Source: an uncultured Rhodospirillales bacterium (GTDB lineage: Bacteria > Pseudomonadota > Alphaproteobacteria > Acetobacterales > Acetobacteraceae). Taken from it: a DNA stretch of 15,776 bases. The stretch covers positions 1-15,776 of the forward strand of contig CAIMVB010000083.1 of NCBI GenBank assembly GCA_903844785.1. Direction: 5' to 3'. The position numbers and the translations under genes are program-made. Each line of letters opens with the position of its first letter. Within the stretch, counting starts at the first letter, position 1. Below the pieces are notes generated by a model that saw nothing but the letters and a program-made list of their open reading frames with translations, made no database searches and had not been told where the DNA came from. Below, one piece after another: positions 1-8,681 of this stretch.

Positions 1-359
1 AGATGCACCGCTTCCGCGCGCAGCAATGGTCCTTGCTTATTGGAAACCACGCCCATCGGAAGCCGCCCTGCCCCGGCTTCGATTGCTGCCGCCGCGCCCG
101 GCATGGGTTGCAGCACCTGCAAATGGCAAGCGCGCACTTCGGCGTAGAAAATATCGCGCGCCCTTTCCCATTCGGCGCCAAACAATTCCGGGAAGCTTTC
201 ACGCAAAGCGCGGCGCACATTAGCCAAGACCTGGGCACGATCCCATTGCGGCAGGCCAAATTCACGGAAGGCAGCATTCAGCCCGGCCTCGATCGCGGCC
301 CATCCATCCACCAACGTATTGTCCCAATCGAATAAAATCGCGCGCGGGGCTTCCTTCAT
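1..359 (-). CDS. HAD-superfamily hydrolase (phosphoglycolate phosphatase-like), partial
   Basis: This reading frame is open from an ATG at 359-357 to the left edge of the window, giving 119 codons of an incomplete protein. Residues 8-18 (ILFDWDNTLVD) are HAD motif I: D11 would be the phosphorylated nucleophile and D13 the general acid. A helical cap follows at about 20-85, as in subfamily IA enzymes. VVSNK at 104-108 fits motif II, with S106 contacting the phosphate. The C-terminal lysine and acidic motifs III/IV lie outside the window. The family hydrolyses small phosphate esters in the cytoplasm; the substrate cannot be read from this fragment. The start overlaps the stop of the upstream transaminase gene by four bases (ATGA), so translation is probably coupled and the gene belongs to the ntr operon. 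In related genomes hfq often follows further downstream, but that cannot be seen here. Confidence 0.87.
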   Translation of the reverse strand, partial: MKEAPRAILFDWDNTLVDGWAAIEAGLNAAFREFGLPQWDRAQVLANVRRALRESFPELFGAEWERARDIFYAEVRACHLQVLQPMPGAAAAIEAGAGRLPMGVVSNKQGPLLRAEAVH

Positions 360-1228
360 GCCGCGTTGCGCATGGCGCCTTTCACATGGCGGGCGAAAAT
401 CTCAAACAGCTTCCGCACCACCGGGCCGACTTCGCCATCGCCCACCGGCGCGCCATCAACTTTCGTGATGGGCTTCACGAAGGAAGTGGCCGAGGTAATG
501 AAAGCCTCCCGCGCGCGGCGGAGTTCTTCCATGGAAAATTCACGCTCTTCAAAGGCAATGCCAGCATCGCGCAATTCCGCCATCAGCGCCGCACGGGTGC
601 AGCCTGGCAGGATCGCATCGCTCAAGGGCCGGGTGCGGATGGTGCCTGCTTCATCCACAATCCAGAAGCTGGTTGCCGCCCCTTCGGTCACCATGCCGGT
701 CGCTTCATGGTAAAGCACCGCTTCTATGGCGCCCTTTTCGCGCGCCGCCTGCCGCGCCAAGCAATTCGGCAGCAAATTCACGGTCTTGATATCGCAGCGC
801 GCCCAGCGGAGATCCGGCATGGTAATGACTGAAGCGCCCCAACGATCCACATTAGTGGGATAGGGCGCGATGCGCTTTACCGTCACCACCAAAGCGGGCG
901 GGACGGGCTTATTCGGGAAGGCGTGGTCCCGCCGCGCCACGCCACGCGTGACCTGCATATAAAGCAAGCCTTCCGTCACGCGATTGCGCCGCGCCACTTC
1001 GCGCAGCACCAGGCGCAGCGAGGCACGCGGCATCGGCATGGGCAATGCGATTTCGCGCAAGGACCTCTCAAGGCGGCTGAGGTGCAAATCCTCATCAACG
1101 AAGCGGCCATCATACAGATGCACCACCTCATAAATGCCATCGCCGAATTGATAGCCGCGATCTTCGATATTCACCGCTGCCTCGGGCTGGGGCAAATAGC
1201 GGCCATTCACATAGGCGATGCGCGACAT
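356..1228 (-). CDS. dat: D-amino-acid transaminase (PLP fold type IV)
   Basis: This 290-residue cytoplasmic enzyme would move amino groups between D-amino acids and 2-oxo acids, for example making D-glutamate for peptidoglycan or degrading D-alanine. FGDGIYEVV at 28-36 is the class IV N-terminal motif, and Y33 matches a carboxylate-trap tyrosine. K148 (CDIKTVNLLPN) is the expected Schiff-base lysine, and E182 (GMVTEGAATSFW) should contact the PLP ring nitrogen. The segment RRDHAFP (99-105) preserves the R-x-H carboxylate trap of Bacillus D-amino-acid transaminase at R100/H102. That separates it from branched-chain aminotransferases and aminodeoxychorismate lyase, the main alternatives. The ATG lies 9 nt after the ntrX stop, and a GAGG Shine-Dalgarno overlaps that stop. 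The downstream HAD gene overlaps by ATGA. Its length is normal for the family. Confidence 0.9.
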   Translation of the reverse strand: MSRIAYVNGRYLPQPEAAVNIEDRGYQFGDGIYEVVHLYDGRFVDEDLHLSRLERSLREIALPMPMPRASLRLVLREVARRNRVTEGLLYMQVTRGVARRDHAFPNKPVPPALVVTVKRIAPYPTNVDRWGASVITMPDLRWARCDIKTVNLLPNCLARQAAREKGAIEAVLYHEATGMVTEGAATSFWIVDEAGTIRTRPLSDAILPGCTRAALMAELRDAGIAFEEREFSMEELRRAREAFITSATSFVKPITKVDGAPVGDGEVGPVVRKLFEIFARHVKGAMRNAA

Positions 1229-1237
1229 GGGGATACC

Positions 1238-2647
1238 TCAGGCAATGGGGGTTGAAGGCGCACGGTCTTCGGCCTGCACGCCCAGGAATTTCAGCTTGCG
1301 GTGCAGCGCACTTCTTTCCATGCCAACAAAATTCGCGGTCCGGCTGATATTGCCGCCAAAGCGCAGCAATTGCGCTTCCAGATATTGGCGTTCAAACACT
1401 TCCCGCGCTTCACGGAGCGGCAGCGTCATGATCTCTGACCCGCGATCGAGTGTCAGTACCGCCGGCGCCGCGGCGCCAATTTGCGGTGGCAGCATATCGG
1501 GGCGGATCGGGTCCCTGCCCTCACCTGGCGCCATGATCAGCAGCCAATCCATCAGATTGCGCAATTCACGGACATTGCCGGGCCAATCATAGGCCTGCAT
1601 GGCGGCGAGTGTATCTTCCGATAATTCGCGCGGCGCGATGCCGGTGACCTCGATCGCCCGCGCCATGAAATAGCGCGCGAAAAGCGGCACATCTTCGCGT
1701 CTTTCTTTCAGCGGTGGGACACGGATCGGCACCACCGCCAGGCGATAGAATAAATCTTCCCGAAAGCGCCCGGCGGCGATTTCGGCGGTCAGGTCGCGAT
1801 TGGTGGTCGCGATCACGCGTACATCCACCTTCACGCGCGTGCCACCGCCCACACGTTCAAACCCTTGTTCCTGCAAGGCGCGCACGATCTTGCCCTGGGT
1901 CTCCAGCGGCATATCCGCCACCTCATCCAGCAGCAATGTGCCGCCATGGGCGCGTTCCAGCACCCCCGCGCGCCGCGCCTGGTTTTGCGGATCGGCGCCG
2001 GCTTCAACACCAAAGAGTTCTTCTTCAAAGCGCGCCGGGTTCAGAATGGCGCAATTCAGCACCACAAAGGGGCCATCGGCGCGGCGCGATTGCGCATGGA
2101 TCATGCGCGCCGCCACTTCCTTGCCGGCACCAGCCGGGCCGGTCAGCAGCACACGCGATCCCGTGGGGGCCACTTTTTCAATGGCACTCCGCAATTGCAC
2201 CACGCCTACAGATCGGCCGAGCAATTCCGTCTCTGGCCCCGCGCGCAGCTTCAGGTCGCTGTTTTCGCGCTTGAGCCGCGCCGCTTCCAAGGCGCGCGCC
2301 AGGACTAGCAGCAGCCGATCAGACTTGAAGGGCTTTTCGATGAAATCATAAGCGCCCTGCTGGATTGCCTGCACCGCCGTTTCAATCGTGCCATGGCCCG
2401 AGATCATGACCACCGGCATTTCCGGTTCTTCGGCATGCAGCGCTTCCAGAATGCCAAGCCCATCCAGGCGTGAATTCTGCAACCAGATATCCAGGATCAC
2501 GAGGGATGGCCGGCGTGCGCGAAAGGCGGCCAGCGCCGAATCTGCATCATGGGCCTGACGCGTCTCAAACCCCTCATCGCTCAGGATGCCTTCCAGCAGC
2601 GTCCTGATATCGGGTTCATCATCAACGATCAGAATCTCATGCGCCAT
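1238..2647 (-). CDS. ntrX: Nitrogen assimilation response regulator NtrX
   Basis: This is a 469-residue cytoplasmic response regulator, partner of the sensor NtrY encoded just upstream (18-nt gap). The receiver domain (1-120) has acidic residues D9/D10, phosphoacceptor D53 (ILDIWL), and K105 in the EKPF motif. The AAA+ domain spans about 140-375, with a modified Walker A (GPAGAGKE, 170-177), Walker B (GTLLLDE, 236-242) and WPGNVREL at 355-362. The C-terminal Fis-type helix-turn-helix is at about 415-456. At the place of the sigma-54-contacting GAFTGA loop the protein reads GVEAGAD (213-219), so it probably cannot remodel sigma-54 holoenzyme. That loss is known for NtrX of Brucella and relatives and separates it clearly from the NtrC encoded nearby. 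Family roles include nitrogen, redox and envelope control. The start ATG is preceded by AAGG at about 6 nt. Confidence 0.95.
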   Translation of the reverse strand: MAHEILIVDDEPDIRTLLEGILSDEGFETRQAHDADSALAAFRARRPSLVILDIWLQNSRLDGLGILEALHAEEPEMPVVMISGHGTIETAVQAIQQGAYDFIEKPFKSDRLLLVLARALEAARLKRENSDLKLRAGPETELLGRSVGVVQLRSAIEKVAPTGSRVLLTGPAGAGKEVAARMIHAQSRRADGPFVVLNCAILNPARFEEELFGVEAGADPQNQARRAGVLERAHGGTLLLDEVADMPLETQGKIVRALQEQGFERVGGGTRVKVDVRVIATTNRDLTAEIAAGRFREDLFYRLAVVPIRVPPLKERREDVPLFARYFMARAIEVTGIAPRELSEDTLAAMQAYDWPGNVRELRNLMDWLLIMAPGEGRDPIRPDMLPPQIGAAAPAVLTLDRGSEIMTLPLREAREVFERQYLEAQLLRFGGNISRTANFVGMERSALHRKLKFLGVQAEDRAPSTPIA

Positions 2648-2665
2648 GCGCGACCTTGCTGCCCC

Positions 2666-4954
2666 TCAATTTATTATTTGTACCGCTGTGGCGGCTGACG
2701 ACGGACCATCACTTTGCCAGGGAGACTCGCCCAGCGGCAAGACCAGCATGGCCCGGGTGCCTGGCCCATCCGGCCGATCGTCCAGGCTGATAAAGCCGCC
2801 ATGGTCTTCCATGATCTTTTTCACAATGGCAAGGCCAAGCCCGGTGCCTTTCGGCTTATGCGTCACATAGGGTTCGGTCAGTCTTTCGCGCGGTTCGGCT
2901 TTGGGCAGGCCAACGCCATTATCGGTCACTTGGAAGGATAGCATTGGCCCTTCCACCGTAATGCGCGTTTCAATCCGCGCCGCTTCGCCGCCTTCGCGCA
3001 TGGCGATGGCATCCGCAGCATTCTGCAAAAGATTCGTCAGCGCCTGGCCAATCAGGCGCCGGTCGCAGGGCAGTTTCAGCCCCTCTGGCCCTGCATGATT
3101 GTCATAGGTGATGTCCGGATACGCGTTGCGCTGCAGCACCAGCGCTTCCAGCATAAGCCTATTGGCGTCTTCTGACTTGATCACCGGCTGGGGCATGCGC
3201 GCAAAAGCCGAGAATTCATCCACCATGCGCCCAATATCTTCGACCTGGCGGACAATGGTATCCGTGCACTGGCGGAAAGTATCGGGGTCATCAGTGATCT
3301 GGCGCAGATAGCGCCGCTTCAGCCTTTCGGCGGAAAGCTGAATGGGCGTCAGCGGGTTCTTGATTTCATGCGCAATGCGCCGCGCCACATCCGCCCAGGC
3401 TGCCTTGCGCTGCGCGGATTGCAATTCCGTAATGTCATCGAAGGTCAGCACAAAGCCGGCCACACGCCCGCCCAGCGTCTCAGCCCCGATGCGCGCAAGT
3501 AAGGTGCGCCGCGCATTGCTGGGACCAATCAGGATTTCCGCCACGCGCGGGCGTTCCGGATTGGCCTTTGCCGCTTCCAGCAATTCCGTGAATTCCGGCG
3601 CGATGCGGGCAAAGGCAAGCCCAATGGCGGCATCCAGATCAACGGCAAGCAAGGCGCTCGCGGAACGATTGGGCAGTGTCACCCGCCCTTCGCCATCAAG
3701 CCCGACCACCCCGGCGGAAACGCCCGACAGCACGGTTTCGGTAAAGCGCCGGCGTTCATCAATCTGGCTATAGGCATTCATCAACTCGGCACGCTGCGCG
3801 CCAAGCTGGCTGGTCATGCGATTGAAGGAACGGGTGAGGCGCGCGACTTCGTCATCCGCCTCCCCCTCTTCCACCTTGGTTGCCAAATCGCCGCCGCGCA
3901 CGCGCTCCGCCGCCAAAATCAGCCGCGAAATTGGCCGCGCAATGCGATTGGCCATGAGCAAGCCAATCAATACGGCGGCCAGCAGCACCAATAATGTCGC
4001 GATGGCGAAAATCAGGAAAAAGGTGATTTGCAGGCTTTCCCGATTGCGGTCGAGCTGATTGTATTCATTGAAGGAAAGCTCAGTGCGCCGCATATGCGCC
4101 AGCACTGAAGGGTCAAGCGGCCGGCTGATCAGTAGCATGAGCCCGGGCGGGATATTGAGCTGCACCATGGCCCGCACACGCCCTTCCTCGGCATCGCTCG
4201 GCAGCAGCACAACCTCCCCTGCCCGCGCTGCTTCAAGGGTCCAGGCAGGGGGCAATTCCGCCAGCCCTGAACCGCCCAGCCCGGCATTAGCCACCACCTG
4301 GCCCAAAATGGGCTCAAAAATGATGGAACTCGTCAGGCCGCGGAAAGCGGTATGGGTTGCGAGCAGCCGGGCAAAGGCCACGCCATTATCGGGCAGCAGC
4401 ACCTGTGCGGCGCGATTGAGGTCATTGGCCATAGAAAGGATATCGGCCCGGATAGTATTGCGGTGTTCATCCAAATAAGCGCGGGATGCGACCAGGGACG
4501 CTTCCAGCGTTTCGCGCACCCTATCACTAAACCAAGCCTGGATGCCCAGGTTGAAGAAAAGCGCTGCGAAACCCGCGACCAATAAGGCCGGCACCGCCGC
4601 CACCACGCCAAACAGCAGCACAAGCCGCACATGCAGCCGTGATCCCGCCGCACCGCGCCGGCGTTCCAGCCACATCCGGGTGAGACGCGCCGCGAGAGAG
4701 GCGACCAGCAGCAGCAGCAAGGCGATATTGGCCAGGATCACCCCGGCCAATTGCCCCGGCCCCGTCGGCCCCATGGGTGTGCCACCGGAAAGTGCGGCGA
4801 AGGTTGCAAGCCCGACACCCAGGGCCAGCAGTGCCAAGCATATGGTGACAACCCGGCCAGTGACGAAATCCGCCAGCCGATTCAAAAACCCTTGAGGGCG
4901 CAGCGCCTCCTCACCCGGCCGCGGCAGGGTTTCGGCCAAGCCCTCGGTGGCCAT
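2666..4954 (-). CDS. ntrY: Membrane sensor histidine kinase NtrY
   Basis: This is a 762-residue inner-membrane histidine kinase expected to phosphorylate NtrX. Hydrophobic segments at about 34-57, 69-90 and 109-136 precede an extracytoplasmic region of some 170 residues. A further transmembrane helix lies at about 309-335. Then come HAMP (336-390), PAS (about 400-510) and HisKA with H529 in ARRIAHEIKNPLTP. The ATPase domain has an N box (NLLQNAADAI, 641-650), G1 (DNGVGLP, 678-684) and G2 (GTGLGLA, 703-709). The frame is open further upstream, to 5053 inside ntrC. I chose the ATG at 4954 because it falls 28 nt after the ntrC stop and gives the usual family length and N-terminus, but the Shine-Dalgarno there is weak. 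The gene sits between ntrC and ntrX as in other alphaproteobacteria. Confidence 0.94.
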   Translation of the reverse strand: MATEGLAETLPRPGEEALRPQGFLNRLADFVTGRVVTICLALLALGVGLATFAALSGGTPMGPTGPGQLAGVILANIALLLLLVASLAARLTRMWLERRRGAAGSRLHVRLVLLFGVVAAVPALLVAGFAALFFNLGIQAWFSDRVRETLEASLVASRAYLDEHRNTIRADILSMANDLNRAAQVLLPDNGVAFARLLATHTAFRGLTSSIIFEPILGQVVANAGLGGSGLAELPPAWTLEAARAGEVVLLPSDAEEGRVRAMVQLNIPPGLMLLISRPLDPSVLAHMRRTELSFNEYNQLDRNRESLQITFFLIFAIATLLVLLAAVLIGLLMANRIARPISRLILAAERVRGGDLATKVEEGEADDEVARLTRSFNRMTSQLGAQRAELMNAYSQIDERRRFTETVLSGVSAGVVGLDGEGRVTLPNRSASALLAVDLDAAIGLAFARIAPEFTELLEAAKANPERPRVAEILIGPSNARRTLLARIGAETLGGRVAGFVLTFDDITELQSAQRKAAWADVARRIAHEIKNPLTPIQLSAERLKRRYLRQITDDPDTFRQCTDTIVRQVEDIGRMVDEFSAFARMPQPVIKSEDANRLMLEALVLQRNAYPDITYDNHAGPEGLKLPCDRRLIGQALTNLLQNAADAIAMREGGEAARIETRITVEGPMLSFQVTDNGVGLPKAEPRERLTEPYVTHKPKGTGLGLAIVKKIMEDHGGFISLDDRPDGPGTRAMLVLPLGESPWQSDGPSSAATAVQIIN

Positions 4955-4982
4955 GGTCAGGTCATGCGGCGATGCCGGATCA

Positions 4983-6419
4983 TCACGCGCCGCGCACCAC
5001 GGGAAGTTCCAATTCCCGCAGCTTCTTCCGCAGCGTATTCCGATTGAGCCCAAGCATGGCCGCCGCCTTGATCTGATTGCCTCTTGTCGCGCTCAATGCC
5101 ATGCGGAGCAAGGGGCGTTCAACCTCAGCCAGCACCCGGTCGTATAATTCCTTGACCGGCATGCCATCCTTATGGGCGGCGACGAAACTCGCCAAATGGC
5201 GTTCCACGGCCTGTTCCAGTGTCATGGGCGCGGCCTGGCCATCCGGGCCGGCCACTGGCGCGGCCTCGGCCAATTCGGCTGCCACCGCATCGGCGCCAAT
5301 CACTTCCTGCGGGTAGAGTGCCGCCATGCGGCGCATCAGGTTTTCCAATTCGCGCGCATTGCCAGGCCAGGCATGGCCTTTGAGCGCTTCCAAAGCTTCG
5401 GTCGCCAATTGCTTGCCGGGTAGGCCGGAGGCCCGCGCGCGATCCAAGAAATGCCGCGCCAGCAAGGGGATATCCTCAAGCCTTTCGCGGAGCGGCGGCA
5501 GGCGGATTGGCACCACATTCAGGCGATAGAAAAGGTCTTCGCGAAACAGCCCCTGGCGGATTTGCTGGCGCAAATCGCGGTGGGTTGCGGCGACAATCCG
5601 CACATTGGCCTTGATGGGCTGGCGCCCGCCGACCGTGGTGAATTCGCCTTCCTGCAAAACGCGGAGCAGGCGGGTCTGTGCCTCGGGCGGCATATCGCCG
5701 ATTTCATCCAGGAATAGCGTGCCGCCGGCGGCCTGTTCAAACCGGCCAATGCCGCGATTAAGCGCGCCGGTGAAGGCGCCGCGCTCATGGCCGAAAAGCT
5801 CGGCTTCGATCAATTCGCGCGGGATCGCCGCCATATTAATGGCAACAAATGGCCCGGCGCGGCGCTTGCCGTAATCATGCAAGGCGCGGGCAATCAATTC
5901 CTTGCCCGTGCCGCTTTCACCGGTGACCATAACGGTCAAATCGGTGGTGGTGAGGCGCGCCACCGTCCGATAAATCTCCTGCATGGCGGCGGAGCGGCCG
6001 ATCAGGGGAAGCTTTTCACCCTCTGCTTCCTCAGGCGGCGGTGCATCAGGGGGCGCGGCCAAAGCGCGTTCCACTGTGCTCAAAACTTCCTTCAAATCGA
6101 AGGGCTTGGGCAGATATTCGAAAGCGCCGCGTTGGGTTGCCTTGATGGCGGTGGCGAAGGTGGATTGCGCGCTCATGACAATCACGCGCATCTCTGGGCG
6201 GATGCGGCGAATGCGTGGCACCAGATCAAGCCCGTTTTCATCTGGCATGATCACATCGGTGATCACCAGATCGCCCTCACCATCCTCAACCCAACGCCAA
6301 AGCGTGGCGGCCGAGGAAGTGGCGCGCACCTGATAGCCAGCGCGGCCCAAAGCCTGGCTCAAGACCGTGCGGATGGCGCGATCATCATCGGCAATCAGAA
6401 TGGTGCGGGATTCGTTCAT
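4983..6419 (-). CDS. ntrC: Nitrogen regulation response regulator NtrC (GlnG)
   Basis: This is a 478-residue sigma-54-dependent activator, the partner of NtrB. The receiver domain (1-120) has D11/D12, phosphoacceptor D55 (VITDVIMPD) and K105 (PKPF). The AAA+ domain has Walker A GESGTGKE (167-174), an intact GAFTGA loop (214-219), Walker B GTLFLDE (233-239) and [10 protein letters not shown] (351-360). The Fis-type DNA-binding region is at about 430-470 ([20 protein letters not shown]). All features needed for sigma-54 activation are present, in contrast to NtrX. The frame could begin 18 nt earlier at 6437, but the ATG at 6419 forms an ATGA overlap with the ntrB stop and is preceded by AGGAGAG six bases away, so I take it as the start. 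Under nitrogen limitation phosphorylated NtrC activates glnA-type genes. A matching binding site lies in front of this operon. Confidence 0.96.
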   Translation of the reverse strand: MNESRTILIADDDRAIRTVLSQALGRAGYQVRATSSAATLWRWVEDGEGDLVITDVIMPDENGLDLVPRIRRIRPEMRVIVMSAQSTFATAIKATQRGAFEYLPKPFDLKEVLSTVERALAAPPDAPPPEEAEGEKLPLIGRSAAMQEIYRTVARLTTTDLTVMVTGESGTGKELIARALHDYGKRRAGPFVAINMAAIPRELIEAELFGHERGAFTGALNRGIGRFEQAAGGTLFLDEIGDMPPEAQTRLLRVLQEGEFTTVGGRQPIKANVRIVAATHRDLRQQIRQGLFREDLFYRLNVVPIRLPPLRERLEDIPLLARHFLDRARASGLPGKQLATEALEALKGHAWPGNARELENLMRRMAALYPQEVIGADAVAAELAEAAPVAGPDGQAAPMTLEQAVERHLASFVAAHKDGMPVKELYDRVLAEVERPLLRMALSATRGNQIKAAAMLGLNRNTLRKKLRELELPVVRGA

Positions 6420-7540
6420 GCGGCGCTCTCCTGCCAACCGGCCGGGGGTGCCGGCATGGAAAGTCTGAATTGGGTGCGGCCTGGGCGGCTATCGCATTCG
6501 ATAAGCCCGCCAAGATCAGTGACCAGCTTCGCGACCAGCGCGAGACCAAGCCCCTGCCCGCCGCGTTTGGTCGAAACAAAGGGCTCAAACAGCGTTGCCT
6601 GGATTTCCTCAGGAATGCCGGGGCCATTGTCGCGCACGGTGACCAGCAGCGGCAGATGTACCCTTTCGGTCGAGGTCGGCACCGCGATGCGCACGCCATG
6701 CTGGTAAGCGGTGGTGAGCACAATCTCCCCATGCACAGCGTCCACCGCTTCGGCGGCGTTCTTCACCAGGTTCAGGATGATCTGCACCAGAATATCCCGA
6801 TTGCCCCAGATTGGCGGCAGGGAAGGATCGTATTCTTCAGAAATTTTGAGATGCGCGGCAAAGCCGGTTTGCGCAATGCGACGCACATGATCCAGCACCT
6901 GATGGATATTGACTGGCCCCAAATCCACAGGACGTTCGGAGAAAATGTCGAAGCGATCCACCAGGCCGCTGATGCGATCCACCTCATCCTGAATGAGCAG
7001 GCAGAGTTCCCTATCCGCTTCCGGCGCATTCTGTTCCAGCAATTGCGCTGCACCGCGAATACCCGAAAGCGGGTTTTTCACCTCATGCGCCAGCATCGCT
7101 GCCATGGCCGAGGCACCGCGTGCCGCGCCCCGGAAACTAAGCTGCCGGTCGAGCATTTGCGCGGTTGAACCATCCTGCAAGGTTAGCACCACAGCGCCTT
7201 CAATTTCATGCAAAGGTGCGCCGTGAATGGAAACGCCGCGGCGATTGATGCGCGGGCTTTCAAGCAAAAGATCATAATCCGAAACCGGCGCATCGAACCG
7301 CCGGATTTGCGCCAGAACAGAAAAAACGCGGTTATCCCGCGGCAGAAGATCGCTAAGCCGCATCTGGCAAAGCGCGCTCGCGGATAGTTTGAAGAATTGT
7401 TCAGCAGCGCCGTTGACGAAGGTGAAACGATCCTCCGCGTTCAGCACCACGGCGGGCACCGGTAATGCCGCCAGCACTGTGGCGCTATCCAGGCGCGGTT
7501 GGCCACGGCCCTGCGCCGGGATGCTGGGGCGCGCATTCAT
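6416..7540 (-). CDS. ntrB: Nitrogen regulation sensor kinase/phosphatase NtrB (GlnL)
   Basis: This 374-residue protein has no clear transmembrane segment, fitting the cytoplasmic NtrB family. A PAS domain occupies about 15-130. The dimerisation/phosphoacceptor domain carries H152 in [18 protein letters not shown], a characteristic NtrB signature. The ATPase domain shows the N box [10 protein letters not shown] (257-266), G1 DNGPGIP (304-310) and the G2 region GGQGLGLAL (327-335). From the family, NtrB phosphorylates NtrC when nitrogen is short and dephosphorylates it when PII signals sufficiency. The ATG at 7540 overlaps the dusB stop (ATGA) and the stop overlaps the ntrC start (ATGA), so the three genes are tightly coupled. 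A flexible, proline-rich first 20 residues and the family-typical length support the start. Confidence 0.96.
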   Translation of the reverse strand: MNARPSIPAQGRGQPRLDSATVLAALPVPAVVLNAEDRFTFVNGAAEQFFKLSASALCQMRLSDLLPRDNRVFSVLAQIRRFDAPVSDYDLLLESPRINRRGVSIHGAPLHEIEGAVVLTLQDGSTAQMLDRQLSFRGAARGASAMAAMLAHEVKNPLSGIRGAAQLLEQNAPEADRELCLLIQDEVDRISGLVDRFDIFSERPVDLGPVNIHQVLDHVRRIAQTGFAAHLKISEEYDPSLPPIWGNRDILVQIILNLVKNAAEAVDAVHGEIVLTTAYQHGVRIAVPTSTERVHLPLLVTVRDNGPGIPEEIQATLFEPFVSTKRGGQGLGLALVAKLVTDLGGLIECDSRPGRTQFRLSMPAPPAGWQESAA

Positions 7541-8592
7541 GCGGCGATCCGCCCTTCCCCGGCTTCGCGATAGGCATCGCGCACCGCAGTCACGCCCTGT
7601 TCGATCAGCGGGTCAAAAAAGCCATCAATCAACCCCCGCACCGCTTCCGCAGTGATGGCGTGATTGACTGTCACACGAAACTCAGCCGAACCGGGCAGGC
7701 CTTTGGAATACCAGGCAACATGCTTGCGCGCGATCCTTATGCCGGGTTCCTGCCCGTGATGTTCCAGCATCAGCGCGTAGTGTTCGAGCAGGATGCGCTT
7801 TTGGTCGGCCAGGCTTGGGTCTGGGATGCGCGTGCCGTGCATCAGATAAGCCGCGACCTGGCCAAGCAACCAAGGCCTGCCATAGGCACCACGGCCAATC
7901 ATCACCCCATCGGCGCCGGATTGGCGCAGCGCTTCTTCGGCATCTTCGACGCAAAGGATATCGCCATTGGCGATGACCGGGATCTGCACCGCTTCCTTGA
8001 CGTTGCGGATAAAGGCCCAATCGGCCTGGCCCGTATAAAATTGCTGGCGCGTGCGGCCATGGATGGTGACCAGGCGAATGCCACATTCCTGCGCAATCCG
8101 CGCGAGCTTTGGCGCATTCAGGCTATTATGATCCCAGCCCATCCGCATCTTCAGCGTGACCGGCACCGAAACGGCTTTCACCATCGCTTCGAGAATGCGC
8201 GCGGCGGCGATTTCATCGCGCATCAGGGCGCTGCCGGCGCTTTGCCCCAAGGCCACTTTCTTCACCGGGCAGCCGAAATTGATATCCACCACGGCGGCGC
8301 CGCGATCCACCACCAGCTTTGCCGCTTCCGCCATGGTTGAGGGGTCACAGCCGGCCAATTGCACGGAAGCGGGGCCGCCAAAGCCATCGAGTTCCGCCAT
8401 TTTCAGGGTTTGCCGGTTCTCCCGCACCATGGCCTGAGAGGCGATCATCTCAGACACCACCATGGGCGTGCCGAGCGACCGCGCCAGACGCCGGAAGGGC
8501 TGATCCGTCACGCCGGACATGGGCGCCAGGATGACAGGGGCTGAAATGGCCAAGCCGCCAAGGTCAATCGACTTCAGAAGAGGCAAATTCAT
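7537..8592 (-). CDS. dusB: tRNA-dihydrouridine synthase DusB (NifR3 family)
   Basis: This 351-residue cytoplasmic flavoenzyme reduces specific uridines of tRNA to dihydrouridine using FMN and NADPH. The TIM-barrel N-terminus begins with the FMN-binding strand VILAPMSGVTDQPFRRL (20-36). The catalytic cysteine is C108 in VDINFGCPVKK. The signature HGRTRQQFYTGQADW lies at 178-192, and the phosphate-binding strands IPVIANGDI (204-212) and GVMIGRGAYGRPW (229-241) close the barrel. A helical tRNA-binding domain follows from about 255. It is the first gene of the ntr cluster, as nifR3 is in Rhodobacter, Rhizobium and Azospirillum relatives, and it overlaps ntrB by four bases. Its Shine-Dalgarno is poor (GGTGG-like), so expression may be low. 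Promoter and operator candidates lie in the following 100 bases. The alternative names DusA or DusC are less likely given the synteny and the NFGCP sequence. Confidence 0.95.
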   Translation of the reverse strand: MNLPLLKSIDLGGLAISAPVILAPMSGVTDQPFRRLARSLGTPMVVSEMIASQAMVRENRQTLKMAELDGFGGPASVQLAGCDPSTMAEAAKLVVDRGAAVVDINFGCPVKKVALGQSAGSALMRDEIAAARILEAMVKAVSVPVTLKMRMGWDHNSLNAPKLARIAQECGIRLVTIHGRTRQQFYTGQADWAFIRNVKEAVQIPVIANGDILCVEDAEEALRQSGADGVMIGRGAYGRPWLLGQVAAYLMHGTRIPDPSLADQKRILLEHYALMLEHHGQEPGIRIARKHVAWYSKGLPGSAEFRVTVNHAITAEAVRGLIDGFFDPLIEQGVTAVRDAYREAGEGRIAA

Positions 8593-8609
8593 GCCGCACC
8601 ACCCGTTTT

Positions 8610-8626
8610 TGCACTTAATTTGTGCA
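8610..8626. promoter_or_regulatory. Candidate NtrC-binding site (TGCAC-N7-GTGCA)
   Basis: The 17-mer TGCACTTAATTTGTGCA has both TGCAC/GTGCA arms intact with exactly seven bases between them, the geometry of the NtrC consensus TGCACC-N5-GGTGCA. The flanking bases extend the arms to TTGCAC and GTGCAA (8609-8614 and 8622-8627). The inner C and G of the consensus are both T. It lies 18 bases upstream of the dusB start and overlaps the last base of a candidate -10 box and the predicted transcription start. Bound NtrC would therefore be expected to repress, as reported for ntrBC operons in rhizobia and enterics. The match is seen in the sequence; the function is inferred. Confidence 0.62.
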
Positions 8627-8654
8627 AGATATCAAAAAAACACATGCTTTACAA
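8626..8654 (-). promoter_or_regulatory. Candidate sigma-70 promoter of the dusB-ntrBCYX operon
   Basis: Read leftwards, TTGTAA (8654-8649) and TATCTT (8631-8626) are separated by 17 bases. Each matches four of six consensus positions. The start of transcription would fall near 8619, within the NtrC-like dyad, leaving a leader of about 27 bases before the dusB ATG. The spacer contains a run of seven T. The match is moderate. Confidence 0.4.
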
Positions 8655-8681
8655 GGCTTGCCTTAGGAATGTGCATTTCGA

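Noticed and set aside
4955..5053. N-terminal extension of ntrY into ntrC
   Set aside because: It would require a 71-base overlap, and the extra residues are not membrane-sensor-like; the ATG at 4954 fits the family better.
5787..6707. 306-codon open frame on the plus strand
   Set aside because: It is antisense to ntrC and ntrB, which have complete domain signatures; the frame is a by-product of GC-rich codon use.
7465..8340. 291-codon open frame on the plus strand
   Set aside because: It is antisense to dusB and the start of ntrB, with no recognisable domain and no ribosome site.
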